Assembly: GCA_027297485.1 (NCBI GenBank)
Contig: JAPUHZ010000388.1
Location: 1 to 13,018 of the forward strand
Direction: 5' to 3'
Origin: Deltaproteobacteria bacterium
Lineage (GTDB): Bacteria > Desulfobacterota_B > Binatia > UBA9968
Length of the DNA stretch: 13,018 nucleotides
Both the position numbers and the translations under genes were made by a program. Each line of letters opens with the position of its first letter. Within the stretch, counting starts at the first letter, position 1. Under the pieces are notes generated by a model. It did no database searches and was not told the origin of the DNA. It was given only the letters and a program-made list of their open reading frames with translations. This document shows positions 1 to 7,167 of the stretch, piece after piece.

Positions 1-782
1 AGACCGGCGAGTTGCTTGCGATCATTCAAGAGTTCTTTCTGTCAGGCATCCGGGTAGGCGCTACATCGGCCCTCGCCGCCAAGTATCTGGCGCAGCCTCA
101 AGCGAGCACCCTCGGAATATTGGGAAGCGGCAAGCTGGCTAGGACGAATCTTGAAGGACTCGCGCTCGTTCGGCCGATCCGTAAAGTCAAAGTGTTCAGC
201 CCAAATCCGGAGCACCGGAAATCCTTCGCCGACGAAATGTCCAGGCGGTTGGAGATCGAGGTCATGCCCGTGGAGAGCGCCAGGGAAACAGTCCGAGGAT
301 CAGCCATCGTGTGCTGCGCCACCAACGCCGGCTATGTCAGTGGCAAACCGGTATGTCACGGCGACTGGCTTGAGGAAGGACAGCTCCTCATTACCCTGCA
401 AAACAGCGACGCCAATTTCAAGAAATCGGAAGTGGATGACCAGGCGTTCATCCGGAGCGACAACATCTGCATCAACGACAAGGAAAGCGTTTACTCAGAC
501 AAGCAAGTCGAACTACTGGATCTGATCGACAAAGGCCTCATCTCCTGGGACAAAGTCCATCTCCTCGGCGACATCATTACAAGCAAGGCAAGCATAGAAA
601 CCGGGCCGAAGAAAATCATCTATTACAAAAACAACACCGGCATGGGTATCCAAATGTCGGCGGCCGGCGCAAAGATCTACCAACGGGCCCTTGAGAAAAA
701 ACTCGGACACGAAGTGCCCACTGAGTGGTTCGGCAGCGAACTCCTTTCCTGGTACCAAAAAGGCTACTTCCCCTCCCCATGA
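1..782 (+). CDS. Ornithine cyclodeaminase/mu-crystallin family protein (5' end missing)
   Basis: The frame is open from base 3, so the gene begins upstream of the window. About 259 residues are visible; the family is usually near 320, so roughly the first 60-70 are missing. The visible part opens with the family segment GATSALAAKYLA, followed by a Rossmann dinucleotide-binding turn (LGILGSGKLA, then a strand ending KVFSPN). Later it has the family-like stretch HLLGDIITSKAS and a C-terminal helix MSAAGAKIYQRALEKKLG. Known members are NAD(P)-dependent: ornithine cyclodeaminase, alanine or lysine dehydrogenases, and ketimine reductases. The substrate cannot be told from this fragment, particularly because the N-terminal substrate-binding part is absent. 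The gene ends with TGA and is convergent with the minus-strand sulfur cluster, leaving a 38-base gap. Family assignment is firm; the precise reaction is unknown. Confidence 0.85.
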   Translation, partial: TGELLAIIQEFFLSGIRVGATSALAAKYLAQPQASTLGILGSGKLARTNLEGLALVRPIRKVKVFSPNPEHRKSFADEMSRRLEIEVMPVESARETVRGSAIVCCATNAGYVSGKPVCHGDWLEEGQLLITLQNSDANFKKSEVDDQAFIRSDNICINDKESVYSDKQVELLDLIDKGLISWDKVHLLGDIITSKASIETGPKKIIYYKNNTGMGIQMSAAGAKIYQRALEKKLGHEVPTEWFGSELLSWYQKGYFPSP

Positions 783-820
783 ATATCTTCCACGGAGTCT
801 CTCGACGAGAATATCACATG

Positions 821-1171
821 TCACGCGTGACCCCCTTGTATCTGACTCCTTCGACGATTTCCTGAGCGAGAATTTCGGGATCGGGAGTCCTTTAACTGTC
901 TTATCTTTACAGTTTCGATCTTATCCAGCTTACCGTCGGTGAAGAGTAAGACCTTATCCCTCAATCCCTCCCGCTCATACCACCAGCGTTCCTCGAAGCC
1001 CCAGCAGGTATTCTCCTTCTTTACCTGTCTAGGTTCCCCTAGGATCTTTTTGACTGCCTCCCGGCTCATCCCTTTCTTTAATCCGGGGATTTGTTGAAAG
1101 CTGTGCTCTCCGGCCTGGAGAGGAAGGCTTATTAAGAATGCCACGAGTAGAGATGCGACAGAGAACCTCAT
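821..1171 (-). CDS. Small exported BamE/SmpA-like protein
   Basis: This is a 116-residue protein. The chosen ATG is preceded by GGAG seven bases upstream and gives a clean signal peptide: MRFS, then a hydrophobic stretch to about residue 18, then LQAGEH. An in-frame longer start at 1225 would overlap the upstream TusA-like gene and add a charged stretch before the signal peptide, so it is less likely. After the signal comes a motif resembling BamE/SmpA/OmlA-type periplasmic domains: GLKKGMSREAVKKILGEP, then a strand with WGFEERWWYE and LLFTDGKLDKIE. There is no clear lipobox cysteine. The last 20-odd residues are rich in Ser, Arg and Asn and look unstructured. It is the final gene of the minus-strand cluster, 26 bases after the TusA-like gene. 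The fold is inferred from motif shape; its role is unknown. Confidence 0.65.
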   Translation of the reverse strand: MRFSVASLLVAFLISLPLQAGEHSFQQIPGLKKGMSREAVKKILGEPRQVKKENTCWGFEERWWYEREGLRDKVLLFTDGKLDKIETVKIRQLKDSRSRNSRSGNRRRSQIQGGHA

Positions 1172-1197
1172 TAAGCTTCTCCATCTTCGTCGGTCTT

Positions 1198-1425
1198 TCA
1201 ACGCTTCTCTAGCGTGATCTCCCACTCTCCAGCTCCTGCCTCCCGAACCTCAAGAACCCGGTGACCTGCCTTCTCCGCCCAGCGCGTGATGGTCTCAAGG
1301 GCCATCGGCGAATCCAGGGTCACCTTGAGACGATCCCCCAGGTTTAAGCCCTCTATCTCCTTCATGGTGAGCGTGAGCGGGTCGGGGCATATCTCCCCCC
1401 GCACGTCTAGAGTTTTAACTGGCAT
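1198..1425 (-). CDS. TusA/SirA-family sulfur carrier
   Basis: This 75-residue cytoplasmic protein has the complete TusA-family architecture. An N-terminal strand (VKTLDVRGEICPDPL) carries the CPxP motif whose cysteine, Cys13, binds sulfur as a persulfide. A helix follows (TLTMKEIEGLNLGDRLKVTLDS) and then the terminal strand pair. In established systems, TusA proteins relay sulfane sulfur between rhodaneses, DsrE proteins and biosynthetic enzymes. A TusA-family partner (TsuB/YeeD) is encoded beside the thiosulfate transporter TsuA/YeeE. Here the gene begins 53 bases after a YeeE-family transporter, so the TsuB-like role is the best inference. The Shine-Dalgarno sequence is weak (GGTGG, set back from the ATG), compatible with translation following the upstream gene. 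General TusA duty in tRNA thiolation is an alternative. Confidence 0.88.
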   Translation of the reverse strand: MPVKTLDVRGEICPDPLTLTMKEIEGLNLGDRLKVTLDSPMALETITRWAEKAGHRVLEVREAGAGEWEITLEKR

Positions 1426-1478
1426 TTTGTTTGGACATTAACCACCCTATTGACTTCCACGATCCCGGCTCAAGAGGT

Positions 1479-2465
1479 TCAAGTTCGTTGACGGATGAAA
1501 AATAGGTAGGTGCCGCCCCATGTCCCAAGGATCAGGAAAATAGTTGCTACGAGGCTGGTCAAGCTAAGTATCCCCAGGCCGGTCAGGCTATTACCGATAT
1601 TGCAACCCCGTGCTATGACCGCGCCAATCCCCATCATGGCCCCTCCGACCGCCTGCAGCATCATCCTCTTAGGTTGAGGCGCTCTCCACTTGAACTCGTT
1701 GTTCCACACGGCGGCCACAAAGGCTCCAATTGGAATACCGACCAACTGAAAAGTCCCCCAGTCCAGGTAACCGCTGTTTCCGCTAGTGAGATAAAGGAGG
1801 ACCGAAGAAGAGGGGCCGGTCATCGAGAGGCCATACTGACGTCCCGTTAAGGCCGAGGTGAACCACGCCAAGGTGGCGATGACACCAATGATAGTCCCGG
1901 TCTTCCTCCATCCCCACCCGCGGGCAGGCTTCGGAGAGGCTGTCCAGAAAAACCAGAGACCGCCACCAAGGGCAAGAAACAGGATAAAGAGGGAATCGGG
2001 GAGGCCAAGGAGGTGGGAGACGGTAGCAGAGTTCTCGCCCATATCCACGTTATAGGTATAAAGAGCACGGGCGAGCGGCCGTAAAACCCCGTTGCTTGTG
2101 GCCGTCGCAAAGATAATGAAGGTCAGCACCACAACAAAAGAGCCTACCATCCCTTCCCCCACGCGGTAGAACGAGCTGCTCGAGCAGCCCCCGGCCAGCG
2201 TCATGCCGACGCCAAAAATTAAACCCCCAGTGATGGCGGCTAGCCAGAAAAAAGGAGGGACGCCAAAGGAGATCACACCCCATTGACTGAGAAGATGGAC
2301 TAATACCATCTGAACAAGAAGGGCCAAGAGGTAGGCTCTAAAAAGGGTTAGATCCTTGATTAGAACGATGTCCCTGAAGGCGGTATACATGCAGAAGCGA
2401 CCGCGCTGGAGGGCAAAACCAAAGAGCAGGCCTACCCCAAGCCCAAGGACCAACTTCTCAAGCAA
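1479..2465 (-). CDS. YeeE/YedE (TsuA-like) thiosulfate transporter
   Basis: This 328-residue polytopic inner-membrane protein belongs to the YeeE/YedE family, whose studied member TsuA carries thiosulfate into the cell through a relay of three conserved cysteines. The three equivalents are visible: Cys25 in GRFCMYTAFRD, Cys94 in GMTLAGGCSSSSFYRVGEG and Cys288 in GAVIARGCNIGNSLTG. Their spacing is close to that of TsuA. The protein shows the expected internal duplication, with glycine-rich re-entrant segments in each half. The start is a TTG, supported by GGGAGGG nine bases upstream and by a membrane segment that begins at once (LVLGLGVGLLFGFALQ). The next gene downstream encodes a TusA-family protein, the classic partner. 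Substrate is inferred from family and neighbour; another sulfur or selenium compound is possible. Confidence 0.88.
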   Translation of the reverse strand: MLEKLVLGLGVGLLFGFALQRGRFCMYTAFRDIVLIKDLTLFRAYLLALLVQMVLVHLLSQWGVISFGVPPFFWLAAITGGLIFGVGMTLAGGCSSSSFYRVGEGMVGSFVVVLTFIIFATATSNGVLRPLARALYTYNVDMGENSATVSHLLGLPDSLFILFLALGGGLWFFWTASPKPARGWGWRKTGTIIGVIATLAWFTSALTGRQYGLSMTGPSSSVLLYLTSGNSGYLDWGTFQLVGIPIGAFVAAVWNNEFKWRAPQPKRMMLQAVGGAMMGIGAVIARGCNIGNSLTGLGILSLTSLVATIFLILGTWGGTYLFFIRQRT

Positions 2466-2474
2466 CTCTGCTTT

Positions 2475-2481
2475 CCCTCCC
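2475..2481 (-). promoter_or_regulatory. Shine-Dalgarno site supporting a TTG start
   Basis: On the minus strand this reads GGGAGGG, nine bases before the TTG at 2465. No ATG or GTG that would keep both this site and the first membrane segment lies nearby, so it decides the start of the YeeE-family gene. Confidence 0.55.
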
Positions 2482-2552
2482 GATCAACGAAATTACAAGA
2501 AACAGACGCTAGAGGCCAGCCGAAGCCCCTTTTTTTACTTCCGGGAGGAGAG

Positions 2553-3509
2553 CTATGGTCTAAATGCAACCCCGTGGGGATCACCGCCGAGCTTAATATT
2601 CGCCACGACTTTTCGTCCGGAAATGTCTACGATCTGTAGACTCTTTTCCTCTCGTGAGGTGACGTACGCTTCTTTCCCGTCAGGACTGATGGCGATGATG
2701 TCCGGACGTGGTGCAAGAGGAATCGTTGCTAACTCTTCGTTCGTAGTGAGGTCGATCACCGACATATTAGCCGAGCCGCGGTTGGTGACTAGCGCCTGAT
2801 CGCTGCCGGGGACAAGGACCAGGCCATGCGGTTCTTTGTGCCCGAACTCGAAAGTATGAACAACCTTTAAAGTTGCCACGTCAATGACGGAAATCTTGTT
2901 ATCGTTCCCCTCCGTCTCGTAGACGCGCTTGCCGTCACGAGAGACCTCTATTCCCATCGCGCCCTTGCCGGTGGGGATGGTTGCAATCGGTTTAAAGGTA
3001 GTTGTATCGATCACCATGCACGTTCCGTCCTCAATATTGGAGATGAACGCTTTCTTCCCGTCGGGGCTAAAAGCTGCCAAGGCGGCCTTTTTACCTGCAG
3101 GAATCGTGGATACCACCTTCCACGTGGATGTATCGATCACTGTGACATTGCCGGATCCCACGTTTGCAACATAAGCGTGCTTGCCATCTGGGCTGATGGT
3201 TACTCCGTGGGCCTTGGAGCCAGCGGGAATAGTAGCCACTAGCTTGCGTGTAGCCGCTTCAATCACTGAAACGTCATTGGAGCCGACGTTTGCCACGTAC
3301 GCATACTTACCGTCAGGCGTGAAGGCCAGGTTATGCGGCTTTTTCCCAGCGGGTATCTCTGCAAGGATCTTGCGCGTCGACACCCCGATGATTTGGATTT
3401 TATGTAGTCCTTGATTCGAAACCCAGATTTCATGGGCTTCTGCCGCGGACAGAGTTAATGTTGTAAGAGAGAGTCCAAGAAGATAAGTAAAGGCTTTTCT
3501 TGAGATCAT
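2553..3509 (-). CDS. Exported YVTN/YncE-type beta-propeller protein
   Basis: This 318-residue protein has a signal peptide (residues 1-25, hydrophobic core TYLLGLSLTTLTLSAA, likely cleavage after AEA) and then about seven repeats of roughly 42 residues. Each repeat follows a pattern such as SPDGKHAYVANVGSGNVTVID, with a strand like KVVSTIPAG. This is the YVTN beta-propeller signature, and the blade number predicts a seven-bladed propeller. Such proteins are periplasmic; some bind DNA or metal ions, some are lactonases, and most have no known function. The ATG has a strong AAGGAGG eight bases upstream, the best ribosome site in the cluster, so this may be the first gene of the tsuA-like operon. 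It lies 116 bases after the MFS gene and 87 before the transporter. The function in sulfur metabolism, if any, is not evident. Confidence 0.87.
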   Translation of the reverse strand: MISRKAFTYLLGLSLTTLTLSAAEAHEIWVSNQGLHKIQIIGVSTRKILAEIPAGKKPHNLAFTPDGKYAYVANVGSNDVSVIEAATRKLVATIPAGSKAHGVTISPDGKHAYVANVGSGNVTVIDTSTWKVVSTIPAGKKAALAAFSPDGKKAFISNIEDGTCMVIDTTTFKPIATIPTGKGAMGIEVSRDGKRVYETEGNDNKISVIDVATLKVVHTFEFGHKEPHGLVLVPGSDQALVTNRGSANMSVIDLTTNEELATIPLAPRPDIIAISPDGKEAYVTSREEKSLQIVDISGRKVVANIKLGGDPHGVAFRP

Positions 3510-3625
3510 TTTATATTCCTCCTTCTTGTCTAATTTAGATTCATAGCCCTACCCATATGTGAGAGACGCAACTTAGCAAAACAATCACCAGCGCGCAATC
3601 AGCATGCCGCTACTTTCTCTCTTAT

Positions 3626-4909
3626 TTATTCGTGCGCTTCATACACCCCCGGCGTAGGGTTCATCTCTATCCCCCTGCGCTCTCCCACCGAAGAGCTGTG
3701 GGGTGGCTGCAGAGTAGTGGCGATGAGAGCCGCCCCGAGACCGGTGGTCAGGCTGACAGCAAAGGAGAGTTGGTAGCCACCGGTGGCATCATACAGTATC
3801 CCACCGAGTAAGCCTCCCAGCGCCATGCCCAGCCCCACCATAGCGAAAAGGCCACTCATCACGGTGGCCAAGTGACGCTCCCCAAAGTATTCCCGGTACA
3901 GCATGGGGTAGCAGGTCATTGGCCCTCCCTGGGCCATGCCCCAGAGGACTGCCCCCAAATAGATGAGCCAGAGCTGATCAGGGCGGACGAACACGAGGAG
4001 CCCCAAGCCCTGCACGCAGAGAAAACCGGCGATGGCGGGCTTGGCGCCGAAGCGGTCGGCACAAAGGCCGTTCACGATCTTGCCAAGGGCACCAGCAGCC
4101 CCCATCGTGCCAAAGATGGTCGCTGCGCGGCTGATCGCGATTCCCTGATCGGTTAGGTGGTTCACTAGGTGCAGGAGGAGAAACGAGTGGCAGACGCAGC
4201 AACCCAGCACCATAAAGTTCAGGGACCAGAAGGCCCGGGTGCCTAAGGCTTCGCCAAGAGAGAAATCCCGGGAAAGGCCGGCTGATCGGGACTCTTGGGG
4301 CAAGGACGCATTACTCCCCCGGGGCTCCCGGATGAAAAAGGTGAGCGGAACTACCGTGACCAATGCCAGTACCCCCAACACCATAAAGGCCCACTGCCAC
4401 CCATACGCGGTCACTAGCCAGGCCGCCAACGGAACAACGGCGAACGTTCCCAACTGGTACGACTGAGCTAGTCCAAGCGCCAGGCCCCGCCGGCGCTCGA
4501 ACCAGCGCGTGACAGTGGCCACCAGCGGCGTCCACACGGCCGCTCGGCCCACGCTGCCGAGCATGCCGAAGAAGAAAAAGAGGTGCCAGAGAGAGGTCGC
4601 CCGGCTGCTGAAAAAAATCCCCAGGCTAAAGAGACATCCCCCGGCGAGCATCATCCTGCGGGCGCCAAAACGGTCGGTGAGCGGGCCAATGAACAAGCTC
4701 AGCACGCCGAAGGTCACCCAATTGGCTGCCCAGATGAGCGAGGTCTGGCCCCGACTCCACTGAAAGCTCTGCAGCAGCGGCTTGAAGAACACAGCCATGG
4801 ATGCAATGATGCCGTAAATGATCAGTGTAATGATCAAGCCTGAGGCCACCACGACCCAGCCATAGGAAGATTCCCGTTTCCCTTCGGTTTGACAGATTTC
4901 GGCTTCCAT
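3626..4909 (-). CDS. MFS transporter, monocarboxylate/OFA type
   Basis: This is a twelve-helix major facilitator of 427 residues. The first helix follows SSYGWVVVASGLI, the usual opening of monocarboxylate/oxalate-formate-type bacterial MFS permeases. Motif A is present between helices 2 and 3 (GPLTDRFGARRMML), and RRGLALGLAQSYQLGTFAV follows helix 4, another mark of this branch. A second weaker motif A (GLCADRFGAKPAI) opens the second half. Substrates in the branch are mostly organic acids, but the sequence does not choose one. The start chosen is the ATG at 4909, with GGGGA just upstream; a GTG at 4921 in the same frame would add four residues but has a poorer ribosome site. It is first in the minus-strand series and diverges from the hydrolase-heme pair. 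Confidence 0.88.
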   Translation of the reverse strand: MEAEICQTEGKRESSYGWVVVASGLIITLIIYGIIASMAVFFKPLLQSFQWSRGQTSLIWAANWVTFGVLSLFIGPLTDRFGARRMMLAGGCLFSLGIFFSSRATSLWHLFFFFGMLGSVGRAAVWTPLVATVTRWFERRRGLALGLAQSYQLGTFAVVPLAAWLVTAYGWQWAFMVLGVLALVTVVPLTFFIREPRGSNASLPQESRSAGLSRDFSLGEALGTRAFWSLNFMVLGCCVCHSFLLLHLVNHLTDQGIAISRAATIFGTMGAAGALGKIVNGLCADRFGAKPAIAGFLCVQGLGLLVFVRPDQLWLIYLGAVLWGMAQGGPMTCYPMLYREYFGERHLATVMSGLFAMVGLGMALGGLLGGILYDATGGYQLSFAVSLTTGLGAALIATTLQPPHSSSVGERRGIEMNPTPGVYEAHE

Positions 4910-5305
4910 TTCCGTCCCCACTATTTTAGCCTACGCATTTAGTCATGGCTCACCTTCCGTCTCAGATAGGCGCTCGGCTAATCGACACATGTAACAAAAA
5001 CATGTTAGAAGGTGAGAAACTAATTTTCCAAGAATAGGCCAACAGCATATAGATTCTGTATCCCAGTCCTCTGACCACCACAAGTCTGAGGATCACAGAG
5101 ACGCGAATATCCACTCTCCGGAGGTAAAACGCGAAGGTGACAAATTCTGGGGCACAATGCCATAAAAAAAAGGATCTGCAAACGCCTGGCCTCAAAGGGA
5201 CTTTATACGCTGATTCATACCTCCCGTAAAAATCCCAGGGTTATTATCGTGATTAAGTACGCATCCAGGCCAGACCGCCCTCAAATCCGACTAAAGAGCA
5301 GAATC
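4910..5305. other. Divergent intergenic region, no gene seen
   Basis: This 396-base spacer separates the divergent MFS gene and first hydrolase-heme gene and must hold both promoters. It contains one copy of an 18-base repeat (4953-4970) and two ACATGT palindromes 13 bases apart (4987-4992, 5000-5005). A minus-strand reading frame at 4962-5195 has no family features and no good ribosome site. I could not place a convincing -35/-10 pair. Confidence 0.6.
4953..4970 (+). repeat. 18-base direct repeat, copy 1
   Basis: Reads CCTTCCGTCTCAGATAGG. A second copy at 8992-9009 differs at one base. The two copies lie on either side of the tandem hydrolase-heme genes, in the same orientation. Confidence 0.6.
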
Positions 5306-7090
5306 ATGCAACGCTGCTTGCGCAGCATCCCTTTAATCTCTGCCCTAACCATATGGATGTTACTTAGTTTCAGCAATTGGATTGGGGGGATCTCATTTGC
5401 GCAAACAATGGCCCAATCCCGGGCAGAGCACAAACCGACCATCCTCTATGACATCCCTTATACCAAAGCGGCGGATGTCAAAATCGCTCGTCGCCAAACC
5501 CTCGACCTCACTCTGCCCCCTAGAACAAAGTCTAAACCGCCGCTGGTCGTCTTTATCCACGGCGGTTTCTGGACACTGTCCGATGACGACTATCGCATCG
5601 GCCCTGCCTGGGCCGACGTCCTTTCAGTAAGAAACATCGCCGTCGCACTTGTCCGCTTCCGCCTGGCGCCGAAACATCGCCATCCCGCCGAAGCCCGAGA
5701 TGTCGCCGCAGCCGTGGCTTACTTGATTCGAAAAGCTGATCAGTACGGATATGACGCGAAAAGAATCTATCTTGCCGGCCATTCGTCAGGCGCTCACCTT
5801 GCGGCTCTGATCACCCTCGACCCACGTTACCTGGCAAAGCACCGCATGAGTTCGAAGTCTCTGGCGGGGGTGATAGCCATCAGCGGTTTATACGATCTCT
5901 CTCACCAGATGCGATCTTCCGAAGAGGCTAAAATAGCCATTGTCCACGCGTTCGGGACTGATGGGAAAGCTATTAAAGCCGCCTCTCCCCTCACGCACGT
6001 GCGGGCCGATACTCCGCCTTTTTTGATTTTAGCCGGCTCCAGTGATTTCGATGGTTTTCGCGTCGATGCCCGGAAATTCGCTGCAGCGCTTCGTGCCGCA
6101 GGGCATCGAGAGGTGGAACAATATGTTGTCCCCGACCGAGATCATTTTTCAATGGTAGAGCTAAGCGGCGAATTCAGCGAGACTCGCAGCTTGCTTCTGG
6201 CTTTTCTCAATGTGGAGCCTCTATCAGAAGAACTCCAGGATTTATTAGCATCAAAACGCAGGTGGTTGAATCCGCCGTTTTCGACTGCCCTATTTTGGCG
6301 TCATGAAAAGCTTATCCGTCCTTTCCCCATCGATAGAAGATTTGTGGAAAAGTTGCTTCCTATCTATGGTCCTATGAAATATGAATTACGGGAGTGGCCT
6401 TTGGACCGTTACTACGCTATCGATTTGTTCTCCTATTTGGATTCACTTCCAGAGAAAAAGATCGGGAAAGGCAGGTTTCTTGTTATTACCAATCTTCACG
6501 ATGAAAAACAGTTCTGGGACCGGAAACAGGTCGAACCGTACAAACCAGTCATCGTCATCGGCATTGACGAGGAAAAGAATCTGTTCCGCTTTGGCGTATT
6601 TTACCGGGCGTTGCGTGAATATTCATGGAAGCCCGGCCCACGCCCCCCCATGATGGCTCGTCCTCTAGGAGCTTTCATACACTTTTTGAAGGAACCGCCA
6701 GTGGAATTGCAGGTGCAATCGTCGCATTATGCCCTAACTCCGGAAAGTTTCCGATTGTTTAACGATGATCCACTTAAACGTCTGAGAAACATACCAAAAG
6801 AGGTTTACGAGGTCCTGACGTACCGCAACGGTTGCGTCTATTGTCACAGCTTTCGTGGAGTCGGCTCGCGTAGCCACCATACCCTCGTGTCCACCGGCGC
6901 CCCACATGGAGGTTTCGCCTTGCCCCTCGAGACATATCCTCCGAAGGTCTGGAAAGACTTCATTTTTAGTCAGCATCAAGTCGCGGATAAAATAGGCGCC
7001 TCACCTAATGTCGTTGAGGAAAATGTCAGACAGGAATTGTATGATCTGGTGGTGAAGGATCGCCGGCGTTTAAGGAAGCCGAAGAAATAA
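5306..7090 (+). CDS. Exported alpha/beta-hydrolase with C-terminal heme c motif, copy 1
   Basis: This 594-residue protein has a signal peptide (about 1-33, ending ISFAQT). An alpha/beta-hydrolase domain spans about 45-305: oxyanion motif HGGFW at 85-89, nucleophile Ser160 in GHSSG, an acid at Asp247 or Asp249, and His280 in DRDHF. This resembles the BD-FAE/kynurenine-formamidase-like esterase branch. A central domain (about 318-500), which I do not recognise, carries IYGPMKYEL, RYYAIDLFSYLDSLP and GAFIHFLK. A CxxCH heme c site (Cys510, Cys513, His514) lies in the last 90 residues, and no methionine follows it. The ATG at 5306 is chosen because it aligns exactly with the start of copy 2; an upstream GTG at 5249 would bury the signal peptide. 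Heme attachment requires export, so the protein is likely periplasmic or surface-bound. Hydrolysis of an ester or amide is inferred; the substrate is unknown. Confidence 0.85.
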   Translation: MQRCLRSIPLISALTIWMLLSFSNWIGGISFAQTMAQSRAEHKPTILYDIPYTKAADVKIARRQTLDLTLPPRTKSKPPLVVFIHGGFWTLSDDDYRIGPAWADVLSVRNIAVALVRFRLAPKHRHPAEARDVAAAVAYLIRKADQYGYDAKRIYLAGHSSGAHLAALITLDPRYLAKHRMSSKSLAGVIAISGLYDLSHQMRSSEEAKIAIVHAFGTDGKAIKAASPLTHVRADTPPFLILAGSSDFDGFRVDARKFAAALRAAGHREVEQYVVPDRDHFSMVELSGEFSETRSLLLAFLNVEPLSEELQDLLASKRRWLNPPFSTALFWRHEKLIRPFPIDRRFVEKLLPIYGPMKYELREWPLDRYYAIDLFSYLDSLPEKKIGKGRFLVITNLHDEKQFWDRKQVEPYKPVIVIGIDEEKNLFRFGVFYRALREYSWKPGPRPPMMARPLGAFIHFLKEPPVELQVQSSHYALTPESFRLFNDDPLKRLRNIPKEVYEVLTYRNGCVYCHSFRGVGSRSHHTLVSTGAPHGGFALPLETYPPKVWKDFIFSQHQVADKIGASPNVVEENVRQELYDLVVKDRRRLRKPKK

Positions 7091-7146
7091 CAATATTGCT
7101 ATAAATTTGCCTCACCTAATCCAGGGCGTTCTAATATTGTAAATTC

Positions 7147-7159
7147 TCCGGTTTCCGGA
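7147..7159 (+). repeat. Small inverted repeat before copy 2
   Basis: TCCGG-TTT-CCGGA lies nine bases before the ATG of the second paralogue. The stem is only five pairs; it could affect ribosome access but may be chance. Confidence 0.3.
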
Positions 7160-7167
7160 ACAGAAAG

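Noticed and set aside
2512..2537. GC-rich stretch followed by seven T on the plus strand, resembling a terminator
   Set aside because: The stem is weak with a mismatch, and the genes on both sides run on the minus strand, so no plus-strand transcript is known to end there.
2356..2799. Plus-strand reading frame of 147 residues
   Set aside because: It lies antisense to the 5' end of the YeeE-family gene and the 3' end of the propeller gene, both with clear family motifs. No convincing start site.
4962..5195. Minus-strand reading frame of 77 residues in the divergent spacer
   Set aside because: No family pattern, no ribosome site and no neighbour support.
5249..5305. Upstream GTG start for the first hydrolase-heme gene
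   Set aside because: It would place 19 charged residues before the signal peptide, whereas the ATG at 5306 aligns residue for residue with the start of the second copy.
6257..7090. Central and heme segments as a cytochrome P460 or standard His/Met cytochrome c domain
   Set aside because: I could not find the P460 landmarks or a conserved methionine after CxxCH, so naming either family would be unsupported.
7090..7140. Inverted repeat ACAATATT ... AATATTGT between the two hydrolase-heme genes
   Set aside because: The stem is AT-only at its core, the loop is 35 bases and no T-run follows. It does not make a believable terminator, and the two genes look co-transcribed.
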